From Protopterus annectens (Eukaryota > Chordata > Ceratodontiformes > Protopteridae): a stretch of 64,000 nucleotides of DNA. The translations under genes and the position numbers were made by a program. Location: contig NC_056732.1 in NCBI RefSeq assembly GCF_019279795.1, positions 181,010,000 to 181,073,999 on the forward strand, in the 5' to 3' direction. Positions 23,134 through 34,911 of the stretch are shown one piece after another. A model generated the notes under the pieces. That model searched no databases. It saw only the letters and a list, made by a program, of their open reading frames with translations, and had not been told where the DNA came from. The first letter of the stretch is position 1, and each line of letters starts with the position of its first letter.

Positions 23134-23979
23134 ACAAACTTTTTGGTGAATAAAGGTGGAGTGTTTTTAATAACCAACTTGGCGTCCTGGATTCCTGGTT
23201 CACGCTATTTTCAAGTAACTCGAATATGCCATAGCTCACTGTTGTAGAAATAAAAATTATACTGCTGGGAAGACAAGCCATCACCATTTAGAACACTGTT
23301 TTTTAGTGTTGTAGCTCATATTTTTGGTGTTGTGTGCCCATCCCTCAAAATGTAGTCCCTGACTCCCTCACCATGTATTTGTAGCCCCTCAATCCCTAAC
23401 AAGTACATTTTATAACACAATGTTCCTTTACAACATTGAACAAAAAAAATGAAATTCACAAGCTAAAGTGAAAACAGAAAGATAAATAAAATATAACATG
23501 GTAATTATGGCAGGACAAAAACTCTGCAAAAAATGTCTGTCGGCTCTCACAGTATAACACATGGTGCAATGCATCACAACATTACATTTTAGAAGTAAAG
23601 CTGCTTGACCTCCGATGCAGTGATCACCTGTAACTATGCCTTGCATTAGTATTTAACCCTGCAGGTTTGAAAATCATAGACCATCTATGCTGTGGATCTT
23701 CATACGCATACGTACCTACTGCATACCTGGACTCAGATGGGTATGCAGTAGTGCATGACATTACTTCAGGAAATAACTGAAATTCTGTGACTTGTGTGGG
23801 ACCCTGGTTTGCAGCTTGGACCATGTACAAGCTATACCACAATTTTTTAACATGATTCTGATTAACAGCCATTGTTCTCATGCAGTGAGTTTGTCTTATT
23901 TTTTCTCATAGTTTATTAATTATAGATAGAAGATACCTTAAATACATTCAAATCTCATTTTCATTTAAATATTCAGACT
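23134..23979. other. PLE end and unassigned sequence
   Basis: The first roughly 80 bases after the hammerhead-like motif ('...ttttggtgaataaaggtgg...ggcgtcctggattcctgg') look like the AT-rich end region of a PLE. Beyond about 23220 I see no feature. The minus-strand frame 23881-23624 has no known motif. Confidence 0.4.
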
Positions 23980-24880
23980 GTGGTTATGGCGCTAGCTGAT
24001 GGAATAAAAGCTTTGGACTTTGTTAAAAATTCATCTGATAACCAATTTATCTGCTCTAAAACCAATTTTTTGGTCTATTTTTGGGGGGTTATAGAAAAAT
24101 GTAAAAACCTAGATTTTTATGGGGGGGATATCAACCCCAAATTTCATATGTATTGGGGAGAAGTATTAAGGACATCTTAGTACATGGTAAATTTAGTCTA
24201 CCAATGGTTACTTTGAATAATGAAGTTGTTTTTAAAGGAACATTTGCCTGTGGTAGTTGTTCTTGCTGTGATTTTATAGTGAATCGTTTCCCAAGAATCA
24301 ATGGTAAAAGATTTCAGGTTCAAGGGAAATTTAGTTGTGTAAGTGAGGTTTGGGTGATATATGTTTTGAAATGTGCATGCAATAAGTTTTACACTGGTGA
24401 AAGCAAAAGATGTTTTGCTATATGGATAAAGGAACATATTAGGGACATTAGAAAGGGTAAAGTGGAAAGTCGCATACCTATGCACTTTCAAAATCACCAT
24501 AATGGGGATCCACAGGGGTTGCAGGCTATGGTTTTAGAGCAGATAAATTATGTGCCTTTTAATATATGTGATATAAAAAGGAAACTTTTGAAGAAAGTCA
24601 ATTTTTATTCTAAAATTTGATACTTTGTCCCCTAGGGGACTGGAAATGTCTTATCTGGTTTAATGTAATATAATTATATTTTAGTTTGTAATTATTAAAT
24701 TGTTTGATTGAATAATTGGTGGGTAAGCTTCTATATATAAAGCACTTGTTGGACTGAGAAGTTATACTCTGTAAAGGCTGAAGGGCCAAGGCGCTAGATA
24801 AATTTTACATTATTGTTTTATGTTTTAATAAAGTATTGAGTGGAAACTGGTCCATCTTTTTTGTGATTCCTGCTTATATT
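23980..24880 (+). pseudogene. Penelope-like element fragment: linker and GIY-YIG endonuclease
   Basis: C-terminal part of a PLE protein. After FYGGDINPKFHMYWG and RSIKDILVHGKF comes a Cys pair CGSCSCC, the usual zinc-like linker, then the GIY-YIG domain: VIYVLKCACNKFYTGESKR, IKEHIRDIRKGK and a closing HFQNHH. The first block keeps Y, the second keeps YTG, but the Arg normally three residues before EH has become Trp (AIWIKEH), so catalysis is doubtful. Two frames overlap around 24153-24180, showing one frameshift. The 3' end 24620-24880 is AT-rich with 'gaagggccaaggcgctag' and 'aataaagtattgagtgg', echoing the end sequence after the motif at 23.1 kb. The RT domain is missing. Confidence 0.65.
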
Positions 24881-25302
24881 TCATATATGTCATGCCTTAG
24901 CTTTTCATTCAAGACCAACCTTTCTTTCAGAAAGTCAGGTTTATTTTGCCCACATGTAGGGGAGCAGTCACCCTTAGCTCCCTTAAAGTTTTTGTTAAAT
25001 AACCTTGAAAGCTTACATACTGCCATTTCTGCCTTTTAAATGTTTTTAGTTTATTCTGCAAATCCTAGATGCTTGTTTTAAAATCAGTACTTGGAATTAC
25101 TGCTGCATCCTTAGTATCTACAGTTTCATGGCAGTTAGTTTTTGATTAAGAGCAAGCATTTGTGGGAGTTACTAAAATATTTCATATTTCAGAAGGGAGG
25201 GAAACATATCCTGGGGAACTAGTGAAAACTCAAAATGCTAAATGCAAATTGTTAAAGAAGACATAATAATTAAAAGACACAGAACAATCAAATAAAAAAT
25301 GT

Positions 25303-25303
25303 G

Positions 25304-25338
<35 letters not shown>

Positions 25339-25339
25339 G
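25303..25339. repeat. (TC)n(AT)n compound microsatellite
   Basis: A TC array (to 25320) passing directly into an AT array (25321-25339). Confidence 0.9.
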
Positions 25340-25869
25340 AACATATAATAAACACATAAAATCAAAGAACAGCATTGTGTTTTTCTGCACACTTTGTTAG
25401 ACATTGAAAAAATCTTCCAGCTTTCTATATAACAAATCAATAATCTCATTAGCCAAGAAGCTTAACATTTTAGCCTGTTCAGCCTAAGCAATAGCTTCAA
25501 GCTTGCATTATCATTAAATCATGGATATTTCATGAATACGTCCCCTTCTTACACAACTCTGCATGTATCGTCTCCCATCATTAAATCAGAGCATACGTCA
25601 GTGGTCTTTTCTTTTAAAACTGGTGATACTTTCCTTCCCAATTTTTCTGTGTTTATAGACTTCTCGAAAACAAACTTTCTTCAATTGCTTGATGAACTAA
25701 ACAGATTCTGCTGTAATCTTTTCCGACAGATCCCATTGCTAAAGAAGCCACCTATGGTTTTGATCGCAGTGCCTACTTAAATAGTTGTGTTGATAAGGCA
25801 GTCCCTCTGCTATAAATAAATGATACAATAGCAGAAAGGCATTATTCAATGCCTGCAAATGTTTGTGAG

Positions 25870-25872
<3 letters not shown>

Positions 25873-25909
<37 letters not shown>
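25873..25909. repeat. (GA)n microsatellite
   Basis: Perfect GA array of about 37 bases. Confidence 0.95.
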
Positions 25910-25913
<4 letters not shown>

Positions 25914-26181
25914 TGAAGCATGTATCTCAATTTTGTAGTAAAACAAATCTAGGAAAATTAAAAATAATGGTGGGACAAAGAAACACAATCAGGGTGAATT
26001 TTAATTAATCTGTTAACAAACTCAGATAGTTACTAGAATAACAGCTTTTGCATTGGCTTGCATGCATTCACTGAAAGATATGGAGTCTGAAATTCTGGCA
26101 TTAATGACTGATTGCAATCGTCTATGATTTATCAGGGTAGGAAAAAAAAGGAGACACTGGATATGTTCTGACAAGCAGGGA

Positions 26182-26184
<3 letters not shown>

Positions 26185-26250
<66 letters not shown>
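26185..26250. repeat. (TG)n microsatellite
   Basis: Perfect GT array of about 66 bases. Confidence 0.95.
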
Positions 26251-26254
<4 letters not shown>

Positions 26255-26918
26255 CTGAATGTGTGCATTGTGTGTGGGAGAGTGAATGGGGGATGCCTTT
26301 GTTAACACAATGCATTGGCTGCCGCTGTTAATTGCTGCAGAACAGTGCTGATTTGCATTTGCAGTAGTTAACAATGATTCAGAGACATGCAAATTAGTTA
26401 ATAATGAGGTCTTTTCTTATTGTGGCTGATGTGTCCCTGAATACACTAGTACCACATTGTGGAAACACTGCCTTTTTACTACAACTCTTAATGCAAGTAT
26501 TGGTCTAGTTCATTTTTATTTTAAAATGAATTTTAGCAGATGTTATGGTCTGTAATTTCTAATAGATGTCCTGGTCTTAATTTGATTCTAAATATAAATG
26601 TCAATACCTGCATTCTTTTTTGAGATATCCTGATAACATTTTCAGGATATGAAACCAGGATACTTAGTCATATATAACACATCGCACAAGTTAATATCAC
26701 TAAAGTTTAGGCAGAAAAAGCATCTTGGATATGTAGATTCCTATCTGTACTTGCACAAAAAATGTACTTTTTGCTATAATATCTGAAATCAGAAAAATGT
26801 ATCTTTTTCTTTGAATTTTTTTTATCATATGGGCACAGGAATAACATAGTCTAATATTTACAGAATTTGTCAGCCAGAGCAATTTACATGGGCTATGCTT
26901 GTTGTGAATCAAATGCCA

Positions 26919-26932
26919 ATATATATATTTAT

Positions 26933-26990
<58 letters not shown>

Positions 26991-27016
26991 CTGTGTGTGT
27001 GTGTGTGTGTGTGTGT

Positions 27017-27076
<60 letters not shown>
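26919..27076. repeat. (AT)n-(TG)n-(AT)n compound microsatellite
   Basis: AT array, a TG-rich centre (about 26981-27016) and a second long AT array. It directly abuts the left end of the foldback element at 27083. Confidence 0.95.
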
Positions 27077-27079
<3 letters not shown>

Positions 27080-27082
27080 TAT

Positions 27083-27629
27083 TTTGATTCACTGAAAACT
27101 CATTTCACTGAATTTCAGTTCACCCTCAAAAAAATCGCTGAAAGCTCAAATCACTGAAAACTCATTTCACTGAATCACATTTCACTGAATGTAAGTACTG
27201 TTGGACAAATAAAACGTATATATCCTTTTCCCCACTGTAGTGCAATCCTAAAGTTAGTATATATAGTTGGGGGGGTACAGTCATCCACATTGGGAGGTGT
27301 GGGGGCATAGCCCCCCACCTGCTTAGCTTTTATATTTATGAATCTTGTTTCACTGAAAGCTAACAATATAAAGCCAAAAGTAGATGGGGGGGCTATGCCC
27401 CACACACCCTGCCATTATATGGGGGGATGCACCTCCCACACCCCCTAACTATATATACTAATTCCAGGATTACACTACAATGGGGAAAAGGGCATATATG
27501 TTTTACTTGTCAACAGTACTTACATTCAGTGAAATGTGATTCAGTGAATGAGTTTTCAGTTATTTGAGCTTTCACCGATTTGGTGTGAGTGTTTTGAAAT
27601 TCAGTGAAATGAGTTTTCAGTGAATCAAA
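27083..27629. mobile_element. 547-bp foldback element (member 1) between AT arrays
   Basis: The two ends are long inverted repeats of about 190 bases, extending patchily to about 235. The left arm starts TTTGATTCACTGAAAACTC and the right arm ends with its exact complement. Inner landmarks pair too: 'agtatatatagtt' on the left with 'aactatatatact' on the right, and 'ggcatagcccccc' with 'ggggggctatgcc'. The arms repeat the phrase 'cactgaaaactcatttcactgaat' internally. No coding capacity. It lies between an (AT)n array ending at 27076 and another starting at 27642. The centre-right segment 'cccctaactatatatactaattccaggat' resembles parts of the elements at 38.0 and 50.7 kb. Probably a nonautonomous DNA transposon; superfamily unknown. 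Confidence 0.7.
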
Positions 27630-27636
27630 GTAGACC

Positions 27637-27641
<5 letters not shown>

Positions 27642-27702
<61 letters not shown>
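27642..27702. repeat. (AT)n microsatellite
   Basis: Perfect AT array of about 61 bases just right of the foldback element, followed by a short GA stretch. Confidence 0.95.
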
Positions 27703-27706
<4 letters not shown>

Positions 27707-28389
27707 GAGAGAAAGAAGGCAAACTAATGTCTCTGTAGGCCCACTGGTGGTACCAACCATCCAGTAGAGGACCGTACTTCTGAAACTTATTTGTTTTTTT
27801 TATTGGTAACCATTTGAAATGTCTGGACCTGCTAGAATATCTGGGAAAACATTGAGACTGATTGGATGAAAAAAATGGACTTACATATAGTAAGTCTGAT
27901 ATGGCCATTTTCAGGAATATTCTCTTTTCTCTGAGGTTCGGGGCATGTGGGTGTCTTGTCCCTCCTGAAAAGAACAAGTTCAAAGAAGAAGAGCAATATT
28001 CAATATTTGCCCTTCTCTTAATGTTCAGTCCCCCCCCACATGTTGGCATTCAGCATTTTGAGAGCTAAACAAAATAGCAAACGCTATGCCACATTCTTCA
28101 TGATAGGGAGAATATGTTTGAGTATTATTTCACCAAAGAAGCAATCTTCCCTTTTTTATGATTTTCTGGGAAAGAACATCAAGGACAAAAAAGTACAGAT
28201 CTGTTATTCATTTTGCTACAGATGATCTCATCTGCAATGACTCTCTGACTGTTAGTAAGCAACGTACAGCCCTCTTAGATAGTATAGCTTGCACAAGTGT
28301 TAGGATGTATTTTTCACAAATCACATATAGAAAGGATAGTCACGTCACTGTGAATGAAAAGATTTTTTGAGTAAATAACTACATGTAAA
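27703..28389. other. No supported feature
   Basis: No recognisable motif on either strand apart from a short run of C at 28030-28038. The last part may belong to the unrecognised 5' portion of the LINE that begins at about 28390. Confidence 0.4.
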
Positions 28390-31026
28390 AAATGTCCCAT
28401 TTAAAAAATGGAAATGTGTAGAGCATCCAAAGCATCCAAGTCTAGTTTTGAGCACGTGTTCAGACAAGATGGCGTGCATTTGTCAAGATCAGGGAAGAAC
28501 ATTTTTGCAGCAGATACTTTGCAATATTTAACAAACACTAGGCAGGATTTTTGCCAGGTCAAAAATTCAACAGTTCACAGATAGCAACATGTGATGCATC
28601 TCTGATGGTTGTTAATGCAAGGAGCATTAATAATAATTCTTTTAACTGGAAAATTTGCTACTTTCCACAAGATTGAAGTTGTTATTTTTGTGAAACATGG
28701 TTAGAGAACAATGACTGGAAACCAGTTCTATCAGGGTGTAAATGTTTTACTGTAACAGACATTCTAACAAAAAATCAGGTGGAGGTGTTATGATAGGGAT
28801 TAAAGATAGCTATGAGACCTGTGATTATTACATGTTCAGTGATAACACCAGTACTATAGACTGTGTAACTGTGACAATAAAGACAACCCTGGAATATATA
28901 ACAATTGCTGGAGTGTATAGACCACCAAAGGCAAGTGCAGATGACCTAGAAGAATTCTTACATTTCTTGTGTGAAACACAGGAGGGAAGAATAATATTAG
29001 CTGGGGATTTAAATTTACCAGAAACAGACTAGAATAATGTTGATTCAACAACATTAGTAAGGAAATTATTCACAACATATGTTCAGGAACACCATTTGCT
29101 TCAGACTGTAAAACACCTACCAGAGAACGGAACATACTAGGCATTGTTTCTGTTCCTAAAGAAATTACTGTTACTTCAGGTCGAGTTTTACCACTGTTGA
29201 TGTGAAGCAATCATGGGGTTATAAAGGTTAATTTGTTATTAGGCAATTCTGCCAAACTGAAATCTAAACCAGTGCACAGAAGATTAATTACAGACTATAT
29301 GGCAGCACTATGTAAAACTAACTAGAGTAATGTGTTCTGTGGAAAAACTGCAGATGGAATGTGGAAAGTTTTGAAAGAAAAATTGTTTGAGTGCAAAAAA
29401 ATAAAAAAAAAATGTTTAACATCAGGATCTAGGCATACAACAGCAGGGGGATATATTTCCATAAGAAAAAGATACCTGATTAAGGTGAGAGACAAAAAAT
29501 ATAAGAAATGGAACAGAGGTTGAACTACAACTTTGAAAACTGAAATAAAAAACTGGACAAACAATTAAGCATAGTGTGAGACAAGATCAAGAAAAATTTG
29601 AAGAAAATGTATATAAAGATATTGAGCAAAATAGGAAATCATTTTATAGATGTATAAGACGTGGAAGGAATAAAGACATACAAATTGATTAACTGTGTGT
29701 AGATTCTAAAATGTAAACTCAGACACAACATATTATAGATATATCTACAAAATCTTAGACCAAACAGCTTGACTCCACAAAGTGGGTGATAAGTCTTCCT
29801 AGTGACATCCAGGTAACCTCAGATACTGGAATCAAATTAGATTATATTGAAAAAGAACTGCCCAAACTGGACCCAAACAAAGCACAGAGAGAAGGAATTA
29901 ATAATAATGACCTGAGAACACTTCAGTAAGAACTTACAGTACCATTATATTTATTATTTACTAGGTCATATAAATATGGGGAGATTGTTCAAGTCTGGAG
30001 ACATCTGCTTATTAAAACTGTCTTTAAGGGAAAGGGGAGTAGGACAAACCCAGACTCATAAGTCTACTTTCATGTTGTGAAAAAATAACGGAGAAGGTAA
30101 TAATGGATAAGTTATTGTCAGAATTAGATAGGCGGGGGACTTGAAACCATAATATCAGCATGCATTTGTTGACAATAGATCTATTACCACCTGTAACATG
30201 ATGTTCTATAACAATATAATTAACAGCTATGAATAAACAATTTTGCTGTGATGTAATTTGCATAGATTTAACTTCAGCATTTGACATGGTCATACCAAAA
30301 AATGATCAATAAATTAATACAACTAGGTATTGGTGCAGTCTTGATAAGATGGATAACTACATGGCTTACAATAGGACATGGTAAGTATCATACAGCAACT
30401 GGACAGATGAAATCCTTGGTTACAGTCAGGGTGTCCCACAGGCCTCTGTCCTAGGCCCTTACTTGTTTAGATTGTATTTTTCTGACCTCACATTTTCATC
30501 TGAGCTGATCTATAGTCTATATGCAGATAACCTGAAATTGGGTAAACTGATTACATATGCTACAGATAAGGCATGTCTGCAAAATAACTTGACTAAATTG
30601 ACCATTTGGGCACAGGAGAATAATATGCTGATAAATACATAAAAAACTAAGCATATGAGATTTGTGAGGCATAAATTGAAAGGTGAATATTTAATACAGC
30701 ACACAGGGATTGAAACTGTAGATTCATTTAAGGACCTGGGTATATGGGTAGATCCAGCTATGAGTTTTTTTTCTAATCATATCAACCAATTGGTTAATGA
30801 TGGTTATAGAATTAGAAGTTGTATAAAAAGATTTATAAAGTCTAGGAAATCAGAAACAATGAAGTCATTGTTTGCTAGTTACATTAGACCCAAACTTGAG
30901 TATGGAATAACAATATGGAAACCTTATACATAAACAAGCATGAGTAAACTGGAAAGAATACAGTGGAAATATACCAAGAGCATCCACGGATGTGAACATT
31001 TAAGTTATTATGAAAGACTAAAACAT
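28390..31026 (+). pseudogene. Second CR1-group LINE family, left part (split by copy D)
   Basis: A different CR1-group LINE from copies A-H. The end of an SGNH-type ORF1 is visible at about 28430-28530: FRQDGVHLSRSGKNIF, with the DxxH block of the esterase. Then the endonuclease: VVNARSINNNSFNW (about 28610), ETWLENN region, SGGGVMIGIKD, AGVYRPPKA, ILAGDLNLPETDW (about 28760-29035). Damaged linker to 29900. RT remnants include CVDLTSAFDMVIP (about 30250), GVPQASVLGPYLFRLYF (about 30430-30480), YADNLKLG in place of YADDLKLG (about 30520) and FKDLGIWVDPAMSF ... YIRPKLEYGITIW (30720-30930). The right end stops at about 31026 in the phrase SYYERLKHI, where copy D is inserted. The protein resumes at about 35751. 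Confidence 0.65.
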
Positions 31027-31139
31027 ATAGGTTCATAGGTTCATAGGTTCATACTAGGCTATCTGCCCGAGGGCATTTACAAGCCTAGCCCATAGTTTTG
31101 TGGCTTACGCCACCCCTTTAGTATGGGGAACTATGCCCA

Positions 31140-33914
31140 TTATTTTGCTGTGCCTCTGTCGAGCAGTGACACTGAGGTAATCCCTGGGGTATATCTGCGA
31201 TCTCCCATCCATTGGTCAAGATTTCTCTTGAACAAGGCCAGCGAGGTGCTCTGCCTCACATATACCGGGATTTTATTCCACAGCATAGGGAGTCTTTGGG
31301 TGATGAATCTATCCCTCCAGCACGTCCTATTAATAGCCGTGTCGAGGTTTAAGTCTCCGCCCTTGTGGCTCTGACGGATCTAGATTTTTGAGGTGAAGCA
31401 TATTCATCAAATCTGGGTTTGGCATGGCCTTGTATGTTAGGCAAAGGTCACCTCTGAGCAAGCGGTGGCGACTGAATAGAGCTGGAGTTCTTTCAGTCAG
31501 GCAGCATAGGACAGATGTTTGAGACCCTTTATCCTTTTGGTGAGGAACTTTTGTGGCCTCTCCAGCTGCTGCAAGTGTCGGGTCAGATACATTCGAATGG
31601 GGCATTGTACTCAATCATTGGTCTGATGAGTGATGAGTATAGGGAGACTATGACCTCCCTTGATCTAGATGAGAATCCCTTCATGATAAGGTGGGCAATG
31701 TAGAAGGTCTTCCTAACTACTTTAGCTACATGGGTGTCGAATGACAGACTACTATCAACCTGGGTCCCCAGGTCCCTGATAACTTCTTCTGTGCTCAGTG
31801 GATTGCCACCTATTTGGTAGCTAGGGGTAACCTTGTTTTTCCCGAAGGGTATAACTATGCATTTTTTGGCATTTAACTTTAGGCCATGGCTCTGGCACCA
31901 GTTATCCGTTTCTGTGAGACCCTTCTGAAGGATATCTGTGTCAGATGTGTTTTCTACTATGGCCCAGTTTGCAGTCATCTACAAACTTTGTCAGCCATAA
32001 CCCTCCTGTGTTTGCTTGTACTGGAAAAGTAGATGCCAAACAAGAGTGGGCCCAGGACTGAGCCCTGTGGTACACCACTTGTGACAGGCTTTGAGTCTGA
32101 CATGGCGCCAGCAACTCTGACCCTGTGGGTTCTGTCACTCAGCCAGTTTACAACCCATCTTGTGATGTATGGGTTAACATTTAAGCTGATGAGTTTTTCA
32201 ATGATACCCGAGTGGGGTATTGTATCGAAGGCCTTCGCCAGATCGAGGTAGGCTGTATGGACTGCCTTTCCCTCATCAATGGCTTTGGTGACTGTTTCGA
32301 AAAAGTCAACCAAGTTTAGAAGGCATGATCTGCCTTTGACAAAGCCAAACTGGGATGGATCCATTTTCTGCAAATTCCCTATGTCTTTATTTATGAGGTC
32401 CATTATGATCCTCTCCATGGCTTTGCAGATAAGGCTTGTCAAGCTAATGGGCCGGTAATTTCCAGGGTCGGTGGAGGCACCGCCTTTGTGAAGTGGGACC
32501 ACAGTTGCAGTGCGCCACTCCCTGGGTACGTATCCAGAGGTAAGACTATGATTAAACAGCTGTCCTAGCTGTGGGTTTAATTCCTCGTTGAGTTCGTGGA
32601 GCACACAGCCGGGGACACCATCAGGATGCTGTGTTTTTTGCTTTGGAGAGAGCAGTTCTCACTTGGGCGTTGTAGATGTTTGGGGGGCTGCAATCGCTTG
32701 GTATAGATATCTCTCCTTTTGGGGAGGGGAGAAGTTTGCACTGAACCTGTCAGCCAGTATGTTGGCAATGTCTGTAGGATCAGTAATCTTCACATCATTT
32801 TGAACTAGTTCTGAGCCTATCTGGGTGTTTCCTCCCAGGTTTCTAACATAGCTAAAGAAGGCCTTATGATTGTCTTTTGAGTCTTTAGCTATTTTTCTCT
32901 CAAAATTTGCTTTGGATGATTTTATGAGAGCTCTTAGTTTTTTACTTATAGTGATCAAGGGTGTCTTACCTTTTAAGGATTTTGCTCTATCTTGTAGTAG
33001 CTTCCTCCTTTTGTTGTAGAGTTTGTTTATGGCTGGGGTCCACCAGACTGGACGCTTGCCTTTGGTACAAAGAGTCTTTGTTTTGCTTGGGATTGCCTTA
33101 TCCATGCAGTCCTGCAGGTGCTGGTAGAAGGCATTTGTAAGTGATTCAGCGGCTTGAGTACTGTTTTTCGCCGGCTCGGGGGCCTTAAAGGAGACCACAC
33201 TAGTCTTTAGAAGTGTGAAGTCGGCTTTCGAGAAGTTCTTTACTGTGGTCTTTTTATTTCAGGTGGGGGTGGGATGAGGACCTCCAGCGAGATTAGTTTG
33301 TGATCTGATCTCACCAGTGAGGGGTATACTTCCGGTGTTGAACATTGTGCTCCCATGTTCGTGATGATGAGATCTAGTATGTTTTCTCCTCTTGTGGGGA
33401 TGGTGACTAGTTGTTCCATGGCATTTGAGTTTATGAATTCCAGGAAATTTTGGGCTAGGGTGTTTGGGCTTGAGTAGTGTTCCCAGTCTATATTAGGGTA
33501 ATTGAAGTCACCTAGTATGATGGTGTTTGGTGATACATTTATCCCCTCTAGTGTTTTCAGGAAGGCCATGTGAGGTTCCTGAGTTTGTGAGGGTGGCCTG
33601 TAACATGCTACAATTTGCAGAGCAGTCTTGCCTATGGTTAATTGCACCTGGATGGTCTCCGATGCATCGTGCGTTGCCACCAGTCTTGAGGTGTGGGTGT
33701 CCTTGATGAATATGGATACCCCCCCCTCCTTTCTTGGTATTGTCCGGATTTGGGGCCGGAACGCATGATAAGAGGTAAAACCTGATAGTGCTGGGGTGTT
33801 CTCAGGAGCCTTGAACCAGGTTTCTGTCACTGCACAGACATCGATGTTCTCCATACTGAGAAGGGCCTCGAGTGTGTGCATTTTGAGATTGAGACTTCTG
33901 GCATTGAGCAGCAT
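31140..33914 (-). pseudogene. CR1 copy D ORF2: APE endonuclease plus reverse transcriptase, broken
   Basis: The endonuclease spans 33914-33240: MLLNARSLNLKMHTLEALL, ENIDVCAVTETWFKAPEN, GGVSIFIKDTHTS, IVACYRPPS, GDFNYPNIDWEHY and RSDHKLISLEV, so its catalytic blocks are complete. A frameshift near 33240 leads to the linker 33198-32659 (PVWWTPAINKLYNKRRK). Another near 32655, then RT 32604-31975: GNYRPISLTSL, AYLDLAKAFDTIPH (motif A intact), SGVPQGSVLGPLLFGIYF. The catalytic pair survives as FVDDCKLG, in another frame, with Val where sisters have Ala. A further shift follows within a few codons. 31978-31583 carries LKLNAKKCIVIPFGKN and RDLGTQVDSSLSFD. The C-terminal 140 codons are fragmentary. 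Apart from frameshifts, the key residues are better kept than in copy C. Confidence 0.85.
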
Positions 33915-33973
33915 TACCCTTAGTTTTTTCCTTTTTGTGTTCTAGGGTGGTAGGTTTAGAATTTGAGCCTTGC

Positions 33974-34911
33974 CTAAAAAGGCACTATGGGGTGGCAAGA
34001 GCCTTTGCCAATATCCGAATCCCAGGGTGACAGCTGCAAGCCGTCCCTTGTGAAGCAGCGTGGCTTGTCCAGCATGTCATCCCAGGCAGACAGACATTGG
34101 ATCCCCTTTGAATGACACCAGAGTTTAAGCCAATTGTTAAAGCTGATCATCTTATCTCTGTATTGTGGCATCATTCTTGGTGAAGGTAGGATACTGCTCA
34201 AGGTCAGGGTCATACCTGCCTGGGCTACATAATCAGAGAGCTCCTCAATGTCTCTTTTCATGTAGTCCAAGGAGGTACGTCTCAGGTCGTTTACACCAGC
34301 GTGGACAATGACTGAGTCGTATTTGTACCTGCTGTTGAGAGACCTGAGTGCTTGCGTTATGTGGCGGATTCTAGCGCCCGACAGGCAGCTTACTGTGACC
34401 TTCTCCTTACTCAGTCTGGTGAGCGGGACGCCAGTGTGTCTGACTATGGAGTCACCAATGACTAGTGTGTCTGGCATTGTGTTTGGCCTTAAGAGCTGTG
34501 ACTGTTTGACACTCTGACTGTGAGGTCTATGTGTTGCAGGTGTTGTGTTCTGAGGTGGTGGTTGTTTGGGTGTCTGCTTTGGTGGCCTCTGCTGTTTTGG
34601 TAGATTTTTGATCAGAGCCGAAAGTATGTCTTTGTGTGTTTATGTGTATGATTTGAGGTTGTGATGGTACTATGTGAGACTGGGTCTATAGTGTGTGTGG
34701 TAACCTTCTCCTCCTGACTGGTCTTGCCAGTCCTATGTTGAGAGAGCTCAGCCTACAGTTTGGCCGTATAGTTGCATCTCTCGCATGTATTTGTGTTTTG
34801 TGGGAGGAGGAGAGGGTTGTCTGTGTACATGAGGCAATTGTAACATTGCCTCAATATTCCCAGGTTCACCAGCTGAGCAGGAGAGGACACTAGCAACTGA
34901 TCCCTCGACAT
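33974..34911 (-). pseudogene. CR1 copy D ORF1: zinc motif plus SGNH esterase, broken
   Basis: A candidate ATG is at 34911. N-terminal QCYNCLMYTDNPLLL ... NTCERCNYTAKL gives the C-x2-C / C-x2-C zinc pattern, uninterrupted here unlike in copy C; an in-frame stop follows directly after. The esterase lies at about 34477-33990: TLVIGDSIVRH (block I with Ser), HAGVNDLR (block III), but block V reads TRDGLQLS, so the catalytic His is Gln. A frameshift right after it produces the ending HPIVPF. The linker between zinc motif and esterase is low in complexity and damaged. The product would be an RNP-type ORF1 protein; function of the esterase in CR1 elements is not settled. Confidence 0.8.

Larger units (their letters stand above)
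24881..26918. other. Interval without genes; several microsatellites
   Basis: No protein-like frame. It contains a TC/AT array, a GA array and a long TG array (separate entries). The sequence 26261-26400 around the TG array is moderately GC-rich but carries no motif I know. Confidence 0.5.

Noticed and set aside
27083..27629. CRISPR-like array because of repeated 'cactgaaaactcattt' phrases
   Set aside because: Spacing is irregular, units are inverted between arms, and the sequence is eukaryotic; a foldback element explains it.
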